Shown here: piece after piece, positions 54,079-62,476 of the stretch
Layout: every line of letters starts with the position of its first letter
Numbering within the stretch: the stretch's first letter is position 1
Assembly: GCA_934613645.1 (NCBI GenBank)
Contig: CAKTTC010000003.1
Location: forward strand, 157,795 to 221,794
Source of the DNA: an uncultured Opitutales bacterium
GTDB taxonomy: Bacteria; Verrucomicrobiota; Verrucomicrobiia; Opitutales; Intestinicryptomonadaceae
Direction of reading: 5' to 3'
DNA: 64,000 nt
Program-made: the position numbers and the translations under genes
The notes under the pieces: model-generated
The model's database searches: none
The model's input: the letters and a program-made list of their open reading frames with translations, nothing else
What the model was told of the DNA's origin: nothing

Positions 54079-56505
54079 ATGGCAGACGAACAGAACAAAT
54101 TTGACGGCGCGCAGGCGAATCCGCAAGCGGACAATTCGCAGCAGCCGAAAGTAAAAAAGGTTGTAAAAAAGCGCAAGATTAGCGGCTACGGCGGCGGCTA
54201 CGGAGCGGGCTACGGTTCATACGGCTACGGCGGTTACGGCGGCGGCTACGGAGCGGGCTACGGTTCATACGGCTACGGCGGCTACGGATACGGCTACGGC
54301 GCAACTTCAGCTCCCGCTGCGGGCGAGGGCGGCGCGGGGGCAATCCCCAACAGAACGTTCAAAGACTACATGATGATTTTGCGCGAGCGCATTTGGTATG
54401 TAATCATCACTTTCTTCATCATTCTTGCGGGCGTGCTGCTTTACACTTTCAGAATAACCCCGCTTTATACGTCGTTCTCTTCAATCCAGATTTTGCGCGA
54501 CAGCGAAGCGCCAATCGACGGAATGGGCGCGAATGCGTCGAGGTCGAGAAACGACACGGTTTTGTCGATGGAAGACTTCAACACGCAGGTCAAACTCATG
54601 GAGAGTTTCGAGATTGTTTCGGCGGTGAAGTCGCGCCTGAAGGAGGACGAACTCAAGAGGTTTGTAGCCCCGTATAGAAATATGTTCACAATCGGCATTC
54701 CCAAGAGCGAAGAGGAACTTCTCTACGAAAACAGATCGATTATTCCCGAGAGAATGACGCTGTTTGTGCGCATCACCTTCACGCACCCCGACAAATACAC
54801 AGCCGCGAAAATCGCCAATTTGTTCGCCACCGAGTATATCAGATTCACCCACCAGTCGCGCGTGCAGAATTTGATAACGTCGATTGACGAACTCCGCACG
54901 AAGGTTGCCCAGCAGGAGGCGAAAGTTAAGGAGCTTGACAAAAAGCTCATAGACTACAGGGAAAAGAACAAGGCCGTTTCACTCGACCGCGACGACGACG
55001 TAGACAGAATGCAGCTTAAGGAGATGAATTCAATTCTCACCAACGACAAACGCATTCTCGATTCCATCTCCACCCAGTGGAATATGCTTCAGGCATACAG
55101 GCGCGACGGCAAAGACCTTTGCGAACTCCCCTTCATTTCCGACCTCCCGCAGGTCAGCAAGCTGATTATGGACAGAACAACCCAGCAGGTTTTTGTCTCG
55201 TCGCTCGAAAAACGCTACAAGGAAAAGCACCCCAAGATGATTGAGGCGCGCAAGACTTTGGCGCAGATAAACAGCGAGCTTGAGTCGGCAATTTCGTATG
55301 CTTCGCAGAAACTGGAATCGTCCTACCAGAATGCGTTGAAGAATTTTGAGGACTCGCAAAAACGCCTCACGGAAAAGAAAAACGAGATTATAGACTTGGG
55401 CAAGAAGTCGATTGTCTACAAGTCGATTGAGCGCGAACGCCAAGTGGCGGAGGGTATGCACCAGTCGCTGATTGCGTCGATGAACGTGCGCTTGGCGCAG
55501 GTTTCGCTCATCAACCAGCCCGCGCGCATTGTTGACCACGCTTCTCCCGCGCTCAGACCCTCAAGCCCCAACTACATTCTGAACGTAATCTTGGGCGTGT
55601 TCGCGGGTCTTGTGGGCGGCGTGGGCGTTGCGTTCTTGGTAACGTTCTTCGACGACCGCGCAAAGAGCGCGTATGACATTGAAACAATCATCGGCATTCC
55701 GCTTTTGGGAATCGTGCCCAGAGTAATCCGCCTGAACTCTTCGGAAAAGGCAATGGTTGCAGCCTCCAACGCCGACCACGCAACTACCGAGGCGTTCCGC
55801 TCGCTCTACTCTACGTTGAAGGTCAATTCAATGACCAAAGACGCCAAGGTTATCCTGTTCACCTCCACAACGCCGTCGGAGGGCAAGAGCTTTGTCGTTA
55901 CCAACTTGGCTTTCACCTGCGCAATCAGCGGCGAAAAAACGATTATTGTCGACGCCGACATGCGCCTGCCCGTTATGGGCAAAACGCTCGGAATTTCAGT
56001 GAACAAGGGCTTGGTTGCGCATATCGAAGAGGGCTTGCCGCTCGACGACGCAATCGTAAAAGACTTCTTCCCGAACCTCGACGTTCTCGTTTGCGAAAAG
56101 CGCGTTGCAAACCCGACGCAGGATTTGAATTCGGAGGAATTCCTAAACACGCTTCAGGAACTCCGCAAGAGATACGACAAAGTGTTTGTCGACTCCCCGC
56201 CTGTCGGTGCGGTAAGCGACGCCGTTTCAATTATGCCCGCAGTAGACGGCGTAATCTACATTGTCAAATTCAACTCGGCAAAGCGCAAGATAATCAGAAA
56301 CCACATTCTCAACCTCATGAAGGCGAATATCCCGATTTTCGGTGCGATAATGAATATGGTAAGCTCGAGCGCGTCGTCGATATACAGTATGAATTATTAC
56401 GACAAGAGCTATCAAAACTACTACACAAATCCGCCCTCTTTGGAGGAGGAACCCGAAGAGGACTCTTCCGATTCCGAACCCGCACAGGGGGACGCAGACA
56501 AATAA
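54079..56505 (+). CDS. Wzc-like chain-length regulator and tyrosine kinase with Gly/Tyr-rich N-terminus
   Basis: An 808-residue inner-membrane protein coupling Wzz-type chain control to a BY-kinase. After about 35 residues comes a Gly/Tyr repeat region (about 36-75). A membrane segment and Wzz domain follow (about 108-200), then coiled coils (about 265-330 and 400-455) and a second membrane segment (about 495-520). The kinase has Walker A TTPSEGKS, A' IIVDADMRLP and B VFVDSPPV. The tail holds a Tyr cluster (MNYYDKSYQNYYTNPP), the usual autophosphorylation site. It pairs with the Wza-like gene upstream for exopolysaccharide or capsule export. Confidence 0.9.
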   Translation: MADEQNKFDGAQANPQADNSQQPKVKKVVKKRKISGYGGGYGAGYGSYGYGGYGGGYGAGYGSYGYGGYGYGYGATSAPAAGEGGAGAIPNRTFKDYMMILRERIWYVIITFFIILAGVLLYTFRITPLYTSFSSIQILRDSEAPIDGMGANASRSRNDTVLSMEDFNTQVKLMESFEIVSAVKSRLKEDELKRFVAPYRNMFTIGIPKSEEELLYENRSIIPERMTLFVRITFTHPDKYTAAKIANLFATEYIRFTHQSRVQNLITSIDELRTKVAQQEAKVKELDKKLIDYREKNKAVSLDRDDDVDRMQLKEMNSILTNDKRILDSISTQWNMLQAYRRDGKDLCELPFISDLPQVSKLIMDRTTQQVFVSSLEKRYKEKHPKMIEARKTLAQINSELESAISYASQKLESSYQNALKNFEDSQKRLTEKKNEIIDLGKKSIVYKSIERERQVAEGMHQSLIASMNVRLAQVSLINQPARIVDHASPALRPSSPNYILNVILGVFAGLVGGVGVAFLVTFFDDRAKSAYDIETIIGIPLLGIVPRVIRLNSSEKAMVAASNADHATTEAFRSLYSTLKVNSMTKDAKVILFTSTTPSEGKSFVVTNLAFTCAISGEKTIIVDADMRLPVMGKTLGISVNKGLVAHIEEGLPLDDAIVKDFFPNLDVLVCEKRVANPTQDLNSEEFLNTLQELRKRYDKVFVDSPPVGAVSDAVSIMPAVDGVIYIVKFNSAKRKIIRNHILNLMKANIPIFGAIMNMVSSSASSIYSMNYYDKSYQNYYTNPPSLEEEPEEDSSDSEPAQGDADK
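54190..54285 (+). repeat. 48-bp in-frame tandem repeat in the wzc-like gene
   Basis: Two near-identical 48-bp units start at 54190 and 54238 and encode the 16-residue unit GYGAGYGSYGYGGYGG (in shifted register), flanked by partial units. Such repeats can expand or contract without breaking the frame. Confidence 0.85.
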
Positions 56506-56560
56506 AAATGCAATCGGGTGTTCGCTTCGGCGGACGCCCTAAATTTTAAATAAAGGGAAA

Positions 56561-57676
56561 ATGAAAACACTGTTTGTTGTAAAAGAAAAGGACTTGCGCG
56601 AAGCCCGCGTGGCGGTGATTCCTTCCGATGTCGCAAAGCTTGCGGCGGCGGGTTGGGACGTTTGCGTGGAAACGGGCGCGGGCGTGAAGGCGGGCTTTTC
56701 GGACGAATCATACAAGGCCGCAGGCGCGAAAATCGCCGACGCTTCGGCGGCGGGGCAGGCGGATATGGTTGTGGCAGTCAGAAAGCCGCAGATTGAGGAG
56801 GTTGCAAAGCTCAAGCGCGGCTCGTTCCACCTGAGCCTGCTCGACCCGTTCAACGAAAAGCCGCTGATAAAGGCGTTTGCCGACGCAGGCGTGTTCGCGG
56901 CAAGCTTCGAGATGATTCCCCGCTCGACAATCGCGCAGAAGATGGACGTGCTGAGTTCGCAGTCGAATTTGGCGGGCTATTACAGCGTGATAAAGGCGGC
57001 TTCGGTTTTGAACAAAATTCTGCCGATGATGATGACGCCCGCGGGAACAATCTCGCCGCTTAAGTTTTTCATAGTGGGCGTGGGCGTTGCGGGCTTGCAG
57101 GCAATAGCAACGGCAAAGCGTTTGGGCGCGCGCGTGGAGGCGTTCGACACCCGCCCCGTTGTCGAGGAACAGGTAAAAAGCCTCGGCGCAAAATTCGTGA
57201 AAATCGACTTGGGCGAAACGGGGCAGACCGCGCAGGGCTACGCCAAAGAGCTTACGCCCGAGCAAATCGAACTTCAGCGCAAGGGTATGGCTAAAGTCTG
57301 CGCGCAAAGCGACGTGATTATAACCACGGCAAAACTCTTCGGCAGAAAAGCCCCCAGAATCATCACCGCGGAAATGGTCGCGGGAATGAAGTCGGGCAGC
57401 GTGATTGTCGATATGGCGGCGGCCTCGGGCGGCAACGTAGACGGCTCCAAGCCCGACGAAATCGTGATAACGCCCAACGGCGTGATGATTATCGGCGACA
57501 CCTGCTTGGAGGCGCGCGTTCCCGCAACGGCAAGCCAGATGTTCAGTTCAAACGTAGTCAACTACATCTCGCACTTCACGACCGACGGCGAATTTAAAAT
57601 AAACCTCGACGACCCAATTATGAAGTCGAGCGTGGTGGTTGCTGACGGTAAAATCACCGATTCGCGCTTTGTGTAA
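56561..57676 (+). CDS. pntAA: NAD(P) transhydrogenase subunit alpha part 1
   Basis: NAD(H)-binding soluble domain (domain I) of proton-translocating transhydrogenase, 371 residues. It resembles alanine dehydrogenase: KEKDLREARVAVIPSDVAKL, MDVLSSQSNLAGYYSVIKAA, the nucleotide motif FIVGVGVAGLQAI and VVDMAAASGGNVDG-type sequence. The three-gene split (pntAA, pntAB, pntB) is known from Rhodospirillum and many other bacteria. AAAGGGAAAATG provides the start. It is separated by 18 nt from pntAB. Confidence 0.92.
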   Translation: MKTLFVVKEKDLREARVAVIPSDVAKLAAAGWDVCVETGAGVKAGFSDESYKAAGAKIADASAAGQADMVVAVRKPQIEEVAKLKRGSFHLSLLDPFNEKPLIKAFADAGVFAASFEMIPRSTIAQKMDVLSSQSNLAGYYSVIKAASVLNKILPMMMTPAGTISPLKFFIVGVGVAGLQAIATAKRLGARVEAFDTRPVVEEQVKSLGAKFVKIDLGETGQTAQGYAKELTPEQIELQRKGMAKVCAQSDVIITTAKLFGRKAPRIITAEMVAGMKSGSVIVDMAAASGGNVDGSKPDEIVITPNGVMIIGDTCLEARVPATASQMFSSNVVNYISHFTTDGEFKINLDDPIMKSSVVVADGKITDSRFV

Positions 57677-57694
57677 TTTCAACTGTTTTGCAAA

Positions 57695-57982
57695 ATGAAT
57701 ATAATATTGTTGTTGTTTATTTTTACTTTGGCGGCGTTCTTGGGCTTCGAGCTTATCTCGAAAGTGCCCAGCCAGCTGCACACCCCGCTTATGAGCGGCT
57801 CAAACGCAATCAGCGGAATCACGATTGTTGGCGCGCTTATTGCAACCGCGGGCACGGCAAACAGCACGTTTGCAACAATTCTCGGCTTTGCGGCTTTGGT
57901 GCTTGCAACAATAAACGTCGTGGGCGGCTATATGGTCACCGACAGAATGCTTGCAATGTTCAAGAAGAAGGGAGACAAATAA
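57695..57982 (+). CDS. pntAB: NAD(P) transhydrogenase subunit alpha part 2
   Basis: A 95-residue membrane protein with three hydrophobic segments, the first part of the proton channel. The conserved PSQLHTPLMSGSNAISGITI between segments one and two is diagnostic. It ends 1 nt before pntB. Confidence 0.92.
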   Translation: MNIILLLFIFTLAAFLGFELISKVPSQLHTPLMSGSNAISGITIVGALIATAGTANSTFATILGFAALVLATINVVGGYMVTDRMLAMFKKKGDK

Positions 57983-57983
57983 T

Positions 57984-59453
57984 ATGAATCAGGATTTTCT
58001 CTCAGAATTTGTCAATTTTTCGTATATCGTCTCTTCGGCGCTTTTCATACTCGGCATCAAGATGCTCGGCAGGGCCGACACCGCGCGTAAGGGCAATTTC
58101 ATCTCGGCTGCGGGTATGTTGCTTGCGGTTGTCGTGACGCTTTTCGACAGGCAGATTCTCGACGCCGCCGACTATTCCGCGTGGTTGTTCTTGGGCGGCG
58201 GTTTGCTGCTTGGCGGGCTGATAGGCTTTGTTCAGGCAAAGCGCGTTAAGATGACTGCAATGCCCGAAATGGTCGCGCTTCTCAACGGCTTCGGCGGCTT
58301 GGCGAGCTTGCTCGTGGGCTGGGCGGACTTCTATTACAGGGCGGTCGCAAAGGCGGCCGACACTCCCGTGCTTGCGCAAATAAAGTCGGTTGCGGAATCC
58401 GCCGACGTTTCGCTTTTTACGCGCGTTTCGACTGTCTTGGCGGTTGTAATCGGCGGCGTTACCTTTACGGGCAGCGTCTATGCGTGGGGCAAACTTTCGG
58501 GTAAAATTTCTGGCAAGGCGCAGGTTTTTGCGGGGCAGAAGGCGGTAAACGCGTCGATTGCCGCGGCAGTGCTTGCGGCTTCGGCGGCGTTTTCGTTCTG
58601 GGGCGATGCGGAGGCGGCGCACGTTTGCCTGATTGCCGCAATAGCCCTTTCGTTCGCGCTCGGTTTTGCGGCGGTTATGCCCATTGGCGGCGGCGATATG
58701 CCCGTGGTGATTTCGCTGCTTAATTCGTTGTCGGGCTTGGCGGCTTCGGCGGCGGGTTTCGTGATTGAAAACAACGTGCTGATTGTGGCGGGCTGCTTGG
58801 TCGGCGCAAGCGGCGTGATTTTGACCGTAATTATGTGCAAGTCAATGAACAGAACGCTTGCAAACGTGCTGTTCTCGGGCTTCGGTTCGGCGGCGGGTTC
58901 GTCGAAAAACAAGGTCGAGGGCGAAATGAAGCCCATGAGCGTTGACGACGCCTACTACGTTTTGGAGGCGGCGCAAAACGTCGTCTTTATCCCCGGATAC
59001 GGAATGGCGGTTGCGCAGGCGCAGCACGCTGTCAAGGAATTGGCGTCGATTTTGGAGAACAACGGCGCGGAGGTTTCGTTCGCAATCCACCCCGTGGCGG
59101 GACGTATGCCGGGACACATGAACGTGCTCTTGGCGGAAGCCGACGTTCCCTACGAACAGCTTAAGGAAATGGACGAAGCCAACAGGATTTTGGAGACCGC
59201 CGATGTCGCCATTGTAATAGGCGCGAACGACGTTGTAAACCCCGCCGCCGCCGAAGACAAAGGCAGCCCGATTTACGGAATGCCGATTATCGAGGCGTTC
59301 AAGGCGAAGACGGTTCTCGCGCTCAAACGCGGCAAGGGAACGGGGTTCTCGGGCTTGGAAAACGCGCTTTTCTTCCGCCCCAATACCCGAATGATTTACG
59401 GCGACGCAAAAGCGACAGTCAACGAACTCGTCGCAAAATTCAAGGAACAATAG
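57984..59453 (+). CDS. pntB: NAD(P) transhydrogenase subunit beta
   Basis: A 489-residue protein with eight or nine N-terminal hydrophobic segments (about 10-285), including MTAMPEMVALLNGFGGLASL, and the soluble NADP(H) domain III (about 315-485) with FIPGYGMAVAQAQHAVKELA, HPVAGRMPGHMNVLLAEADV and IGANDVVNPAA. With pntAA and pntAB it makes the full enzyme that drives NADPH formation by the proton gradient. It is closed by a strong terminator. Confidence 0.94.
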   Translation: MNQDFLSEFVNFSYIVSSALFILGIKMLGRADTARKGNFISAAGMLLAVVVTLFDRQILDAADYSAWLFLGGGLLLGGLIGFVQAKRVKMTAMPEMVALLNGFGGLASLLVGWADFYYRAVAKAADTPVLAQIKSVAESADVSLFTRVSTVLAVVIGGVTFTGSVYAWGKLSGKISGKAQVFAGQKAVNASIAAAVLAASAAFSFWGDAEAAHVCLIAAIALSFALGFAAVMPIGGGDMPVVISLLNSLSGLAASAAGFVIENNVLIVAGCLVGASGVILTVIMCKSMNRTLANVLFSGFGSAAGSSKNKVEGEMKPMSVDDAYYVLEAAQNVVFIPGYGMAVAQAQHAVKELASILENNGAEVSFAIHPVAGRMPGHMNVLLAEADVPYEQLKEMDEANRILETADVAIVIGANDVVNPAAAEDKGSPIYGMPIIEAFKAKTVLALKRGKGTGFSGLENALFFRPNTRMIYGDAKATVNELVAKFKEQ

Positions 59454-59480
59454 CCATTTGCACAAAAACATTCACAAAAC

Positions 59481-59513
59481 AAAATGCCGACACTTTGTCG
59501 GCATTTTTTGTGT
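59481..59513 (+). terminator. Intrinsic terminator of the pnt operon
   Basis: AAAATGCCGACA/TGTCGGCATTTT with a 3-nt loop, followed by T residues, 28 nt after pntB. Confidence 0.92.
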
Positions 59514-59558
59514 TTGAATAGTAGCTGTATTTTCTCCGCCGGCGGGAAGTAGGGGCAC

Positions 59559-59583
59559 AAAAAAACCGCCGAATTTCGGCGGG
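59559..59583 (-). terminator. Intrinsic terminator of the isomerase-like gene
   Basis: On the minus strand CCGCCG and CGGCGG pair around a 5-nt loop and are followed by seven T. It lies about 70 nt beyond the stop of the gene at 59656. Confidence 0.75.
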
Positions 59584-59655
59584 TTACGGCACAAAGCTTG
59601 AAGGGTTTTGCTCAGGCTCGCTCAGTGGCGCGGTGTGCGGGCGTTTTAGTGCGGT

Positions 59656-60510
59656 TTAGTGGTTGCGCAGGTATTTCACGCTTTTGCGCATCGTGGGCGT
59701 GGGGTTGTCGAAAACGGTTTCGTTTTCAAGCACGAAGTAGCCGTCAAAGCCGATGTCGTCAAGTGTGCGCAGCAGTTCGGGCAGGTTCAGCACGCCCTCG
59801 CCCAATGCAACGTCGGTTTTCTCTTTCGCGCCGAACTTTGCAACGTCCTTGAAGTGCAGCATTATGATTTTGTTGCCGATTGTTCTGTAGCCGCGCACGG
59901 CGTCGGTTTTCTCCCTCGCCCAATGCCCGTTATCGACAATCGCGAACACGTTGTCGAAGCCGTTGACACGCGCGCGCATGGCTTCGGGCACGTTGTAGAG
60001 ATTGTCTTTGTTGTAGTCTTTTGTGTGGTGGTGGATTGCAAGTTTCACGCCGTATTTCGCCGCTTTTTTGTCGAGCGCGGGAATGTTGCGGTAGTCGCCC
60101 TCCCAAGTGAAAATCGGGATTCCCATTTCTTTGCAGAAAGCGAAATATTTGTCGGCTTCGCCCGCGTTTATGAAATCGCCGCCTATGCCGAACGAGGCGA
60201 TTTCCAGTTTGTTTTCGGCGAAAAGTTTTTTGACATACGCCTTTTGCTCGGCAGTCATATCAACGCCGACTTTTGCGTTCGGGTATTTGCCGAGTTTTAT
60301 TTTGCGCGAAAGCACCACGCCGTTGACGCCCATTGAAGCGGCGTCGTCCACAACGTCTTCAAGCGTTGCGCATTTGTGGTAGACATAGCTGTGAAGCGCG
60401 ATTTTTCTGGGCTTCGAAGCTTTCGACTGCTCGAAGCCGCTTTGGCACGCCGTAGCGCAAAACACGACCGCCGCCGCCAAAAGTATATTTGCAATTTTTC
60501 TCGTTTTCAT
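59656..60510 (-). CDS. Sugar phosphate isomerase/epimerase-like lipoprotein
   Basis: A 284-residue AP-endonuclease-2-fold (TIM barrel) protein of the sugar isomerase family. It starts with a lipoprotein signal (MKTRKIANILLAAAVVFCAT, lipobox ending at Cys22). Likely metal-site residues are in FTWEGDYRN, LAIHHHTKDYN, AIVDNGHWAR and the final YFVLENE. These fit the Glu/Asp/His/Glu cluster of this family. It diverges from a Tat-exported Gfo/Idh enzyme, a pairing common in Verrucomicrobia and Planctomycetes for sugar catabolism. The substrate is unknown. Confidence 0.78.
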   Translation of the reverse strand: MKTRKIANILLAAAVVFCATACQSGFEQSKASKPRKIALHSYVYHKCATLEDVVDDAASMGVNGVVLSRKIKLGKYPNAKVGVDMTAEQKAYVKKLFAENKLEIASFGIGGDFINAGEADKYFAFCKEMGIPIFTWEGDYRNIPALDKKAAKYGVKLAIHHHTKDYNKDNLYNVPEAMRARVNGFDNVFAIVDNGHWAREKTDAVRGYRTIGNKIIMLHFKDVAKFGAKEKTDVALGEGVLNLPELLRTLDDIGFDGYFVLENETVFDNPTPTMRKSVKYLRNH

Positions 60511-60556
60511 TGCGCCAACTCTTTGTCATACTTTTACGGGTGTCAACGATTTTTTC

Positions 60557-60584
60557 TTGACCGCGTGTGTTGCGCCCGTAGAAT
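60557..60584 (+). promoter_or_regulatory. Sigma-70 promoter of the Gfo/Idh gene
   Basis: TTGACC (60557-60562), 16-nt spacer, TAGAAT (60579-60584), each five of six matches. A perfect TTGACA on the opposite strand at 60541-60546 could serve the divergent isomerase-like gene. Confidence 0.65.
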
Positions 60585-60672
60585 GACACTCTGTGTTAAG
60601 GGTTGTCTCGCGCGCGAAAATTTGCGGAGGCAATCAATTTATCAGTAAATAACAACGGAGGAAATCGGAGAA

Positions 60673-62085
60673 ATGGACAGAAGACTGTTCCTGAAAAACA
60701 TGTCGGTTGCCGCCGCCGCCGCGGCGTTGTCGCCGAACGTATTAGGCGCGGACAAGGACAAGCAGTTCTACAAAAACGGCGAAATGAAGCTTGCGTTTGT
60801 GGGCACGGGGCTTATGGGCGGGGCGAATATGCGGATATTGCTCAAGGAGCTTGGGCAGCACTGCGAGGCCGTTTGCGATGTCGATTCCAAATACGGCGCA
60901 AAAGCGCAGCGTCTCTACGCGCCCAAAGCGCGCAAATTTTTGGACTACCGCGAAATGTTTGCCGAGCTTGAGGGCAAGCTCGACGGCGTTGTCATTTCAA
61001 CTCCCGACAACTCCCACTTTGCCATTGCAATGTGTGCGCTCAGGCACAAGCTGCCCGTGTATGTGGAAAAGCCGCTGTGCTATTCGGTAGGGCAGACGCG
61101 CGCGCTCACGCAGGCTGCGGCGCAGGCGGGGCTTGCAACGCAGATGGGCAACTTCGTCCACAGCTGCTGCGGTATCGACTACGTCCGCGAATTTGTTGAC
61201 GCGGGCGCGATTGGCGAAGTCAAGGAGGTCGTCGCGTGGACGTGCCGCCCGTATATCGGCTGCAACCAGCGGCCGAAAGGCTGGAAGGTTTGGCCGAAGC
61301 CCGACCCCATTCCGCCCACTCTCGACTGGGACAAATGGCTGAACACCACCGAGTATTCCGACTACTACGACGCCGTAGTTCCGCTGAACTGGCGCAGGTT
61401 CTTCAAGTTCGGCAGCGGCTCTTTGGGCGACATCGGCTGCCATATTCTCGACGTTCCCATTACCGCGTTTGACCTTCCCGCGCCATCCCGAATCAGCTCG
61501 CGCCAGCGCGGCGGAACGTCGCTGTGTGTCCCCCTTCAGGACGAAGTTGTTTACGAATTCCCCACAAGCAGGTTCGGCAAGCCGATTAAAATAACGTGGT
61601 ATAGCGGCGTCATTCGCCCCGACGAAAACGGCGAATTTCCCGCCGACTACGACACCTCTTTCCTGCCGCCGCTGCCCAAAGAATATACTGATATGCGCCG
61701 CGGCTACGCGCAGCTTTCGCCCGACGGAATGTTCATAATCGGCACGGAGGGCGCGATTTATTCGCCGGCGATGCACTTGAAGGGCAAGCCCGTAATTTTG
61801 CCGAAAAAGCGCGAAGCTGAATTTGTCGAGAAGCTCGCCGCGCGCACTGCGGGCTTTACAAACGTAGACCACAGGCTGAACTTTTTGCAGGGCATAGCAG
61901 GCGATGTCAAAAAATGCAACTCAGATTTCTCCGTTGCAGGCCCGCTCTCGGAAATTGTCCAGCTCGGCAACATAACTCTTCAGACGGGACGCCCCATTGT
62001 GTGGGACTCTGCCAACATGTGTTGCGTAGGCGACCCCGCCGCCACGGCGTTCGTCAATCCCCCGATGCGCTCCCAATATCTATAA
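60673..62085 (+). CDS. Tat-exported Gfo/Idh/MocA-family oxidoreductase
   Basis: A 470-residue NAD(P)-dependent oxidoreductase. The N-terminus DRRLFLKNMSVAAAAAALS is a twin-arginine signal, so it is folded with its cofactor and exported. The Rossmann motif is FVGTGLMGG (about 43-51), with D at the end of the second strand, and YVEKPL (about 134) is the family's EKP motif. A C-terminal alpha/beta domain has GSLGDIGCHILD, with the conserved Asp and His. AGG-rich sequence precedes the ATG. With the divergent isomerase-like lipoprotein it likely oxidises or epimerises a sugar in the periplasm. Confidence 0.85.
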   Translation: MDRRLFLKNMSVAAAAAALSPNVLGADKDKQFYKNGEMKLAFVGTGLMGGANMRILLKELGQHCEAVCDVDSKYGAKAQRLYAPKARKFLDYREMFAELEGKLDGVVISTPDNSHFAIAMCALRHKLPVYVEKPLCYSVGQTRALTQAAAQAGLATQMGNFVHSCCGIDYVREFVDAGAIGEVKEVVAWTCRPYIGCNQRPKGWKVWPKPDPIPPTLDWDKWLNTTEYSDYYDAVVPLNWRRFFKFGSGSLGDIGCHILDVPITAFDLPAPSRISSRQRGGTSLCVPLQDEVVYEFPTSRFGKPIKITWYSGVIRPDENGEFPADYDTSFLPPLPKEYTDMRRGYAQLSPDGMFIIGTEGAIYSPAMHLKGKPVILPKKREAEFVEKLAARTAGFTNVDHRLNFLQGIAGDVKKCNSDFSVAGPLSEIVQLGNITLQTGRPIVWDSANMCCVGDPAATAFVNPPMRSQYL

Positions 62086-62099
62086 TTTTTATGATTTGG

Positions 62100-62300
62100 T
62101 AAGCGGCGGCGATTTTTTTATAATTCCTAAAGTGGCGGCGATTGGCTTTGCCAATGCGCCTTTGACTCTGGTTAAAGTGGGAGTTTGAACGAAGTGGCGG
62201 CGATTTTTTTATAATTCCGAAAGCGGCTTTTTTATAATTCGGTAAGTGGCGGCGATTGGCTTTGCCAATGCGCCTTTGCCGTTGATTGAAGTTGTGTTTG
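62100..62300. repeat. Clamp-hairpin repeats downstream of the Gfo/Idh gene
   Basis: Two almost identical units, 62130-62178 and 62244-62278, carry GGCGGCGATTGGC, loop TTT, GCCAATGCGCC. Between them are partial units reduced to GGCGGCGATTTTTTTATAAT (62104 and 62197). TATAATTC(C/G) before AAGTGGCGGCG or AAGCGGC recurs three times, marking the likely unit border. No gene is supported in 62086-62476. Confidence 0.8.
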
Positions 62301-62362
62301 TTGTTGTTCGGAAAGCGCGAACTCAACGTGTTTTTGTTTTCGGTTGAAGCTTGTTTATTACA

Positions 62363-62393
62363 AAAAGCGGATTGGCGTTCTCCAATCCGCTTT
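62363..62393. repeat. Clamp hairpin that may act as terminator
   Basis: AAAAGCGGATTGG/CCAATCCGCTTT with loop CGTTCT (62363-62393): a 12-bp stem flanked by A and T. It has the clamp-family layout and could end transcription on either strand. Confidence 0.6.
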
Positions 62394-62412
62394 ATTGTGG
62401 GCGTGTTGTCGC

Positions 62413-62447
62413 AAAAAAGCGCACCGCCGAAAATCATCGGGGTGCGC
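62413..62447 (-). terminator. Intrinsic terminator of the SGNH hydrolase gene
   Basis: On the minus strand GCGCACC (complement of 62441-62447) pairs with GGTGCGC (complement of 62419-62425), with an inner CCGA/TCGG-type extension, followed by six T, 30 nt beyond the stop. Confidence 0.8.
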
Positions 62448-62476
62448 AATTCTTACACACGCAAATTTTGTCTACA

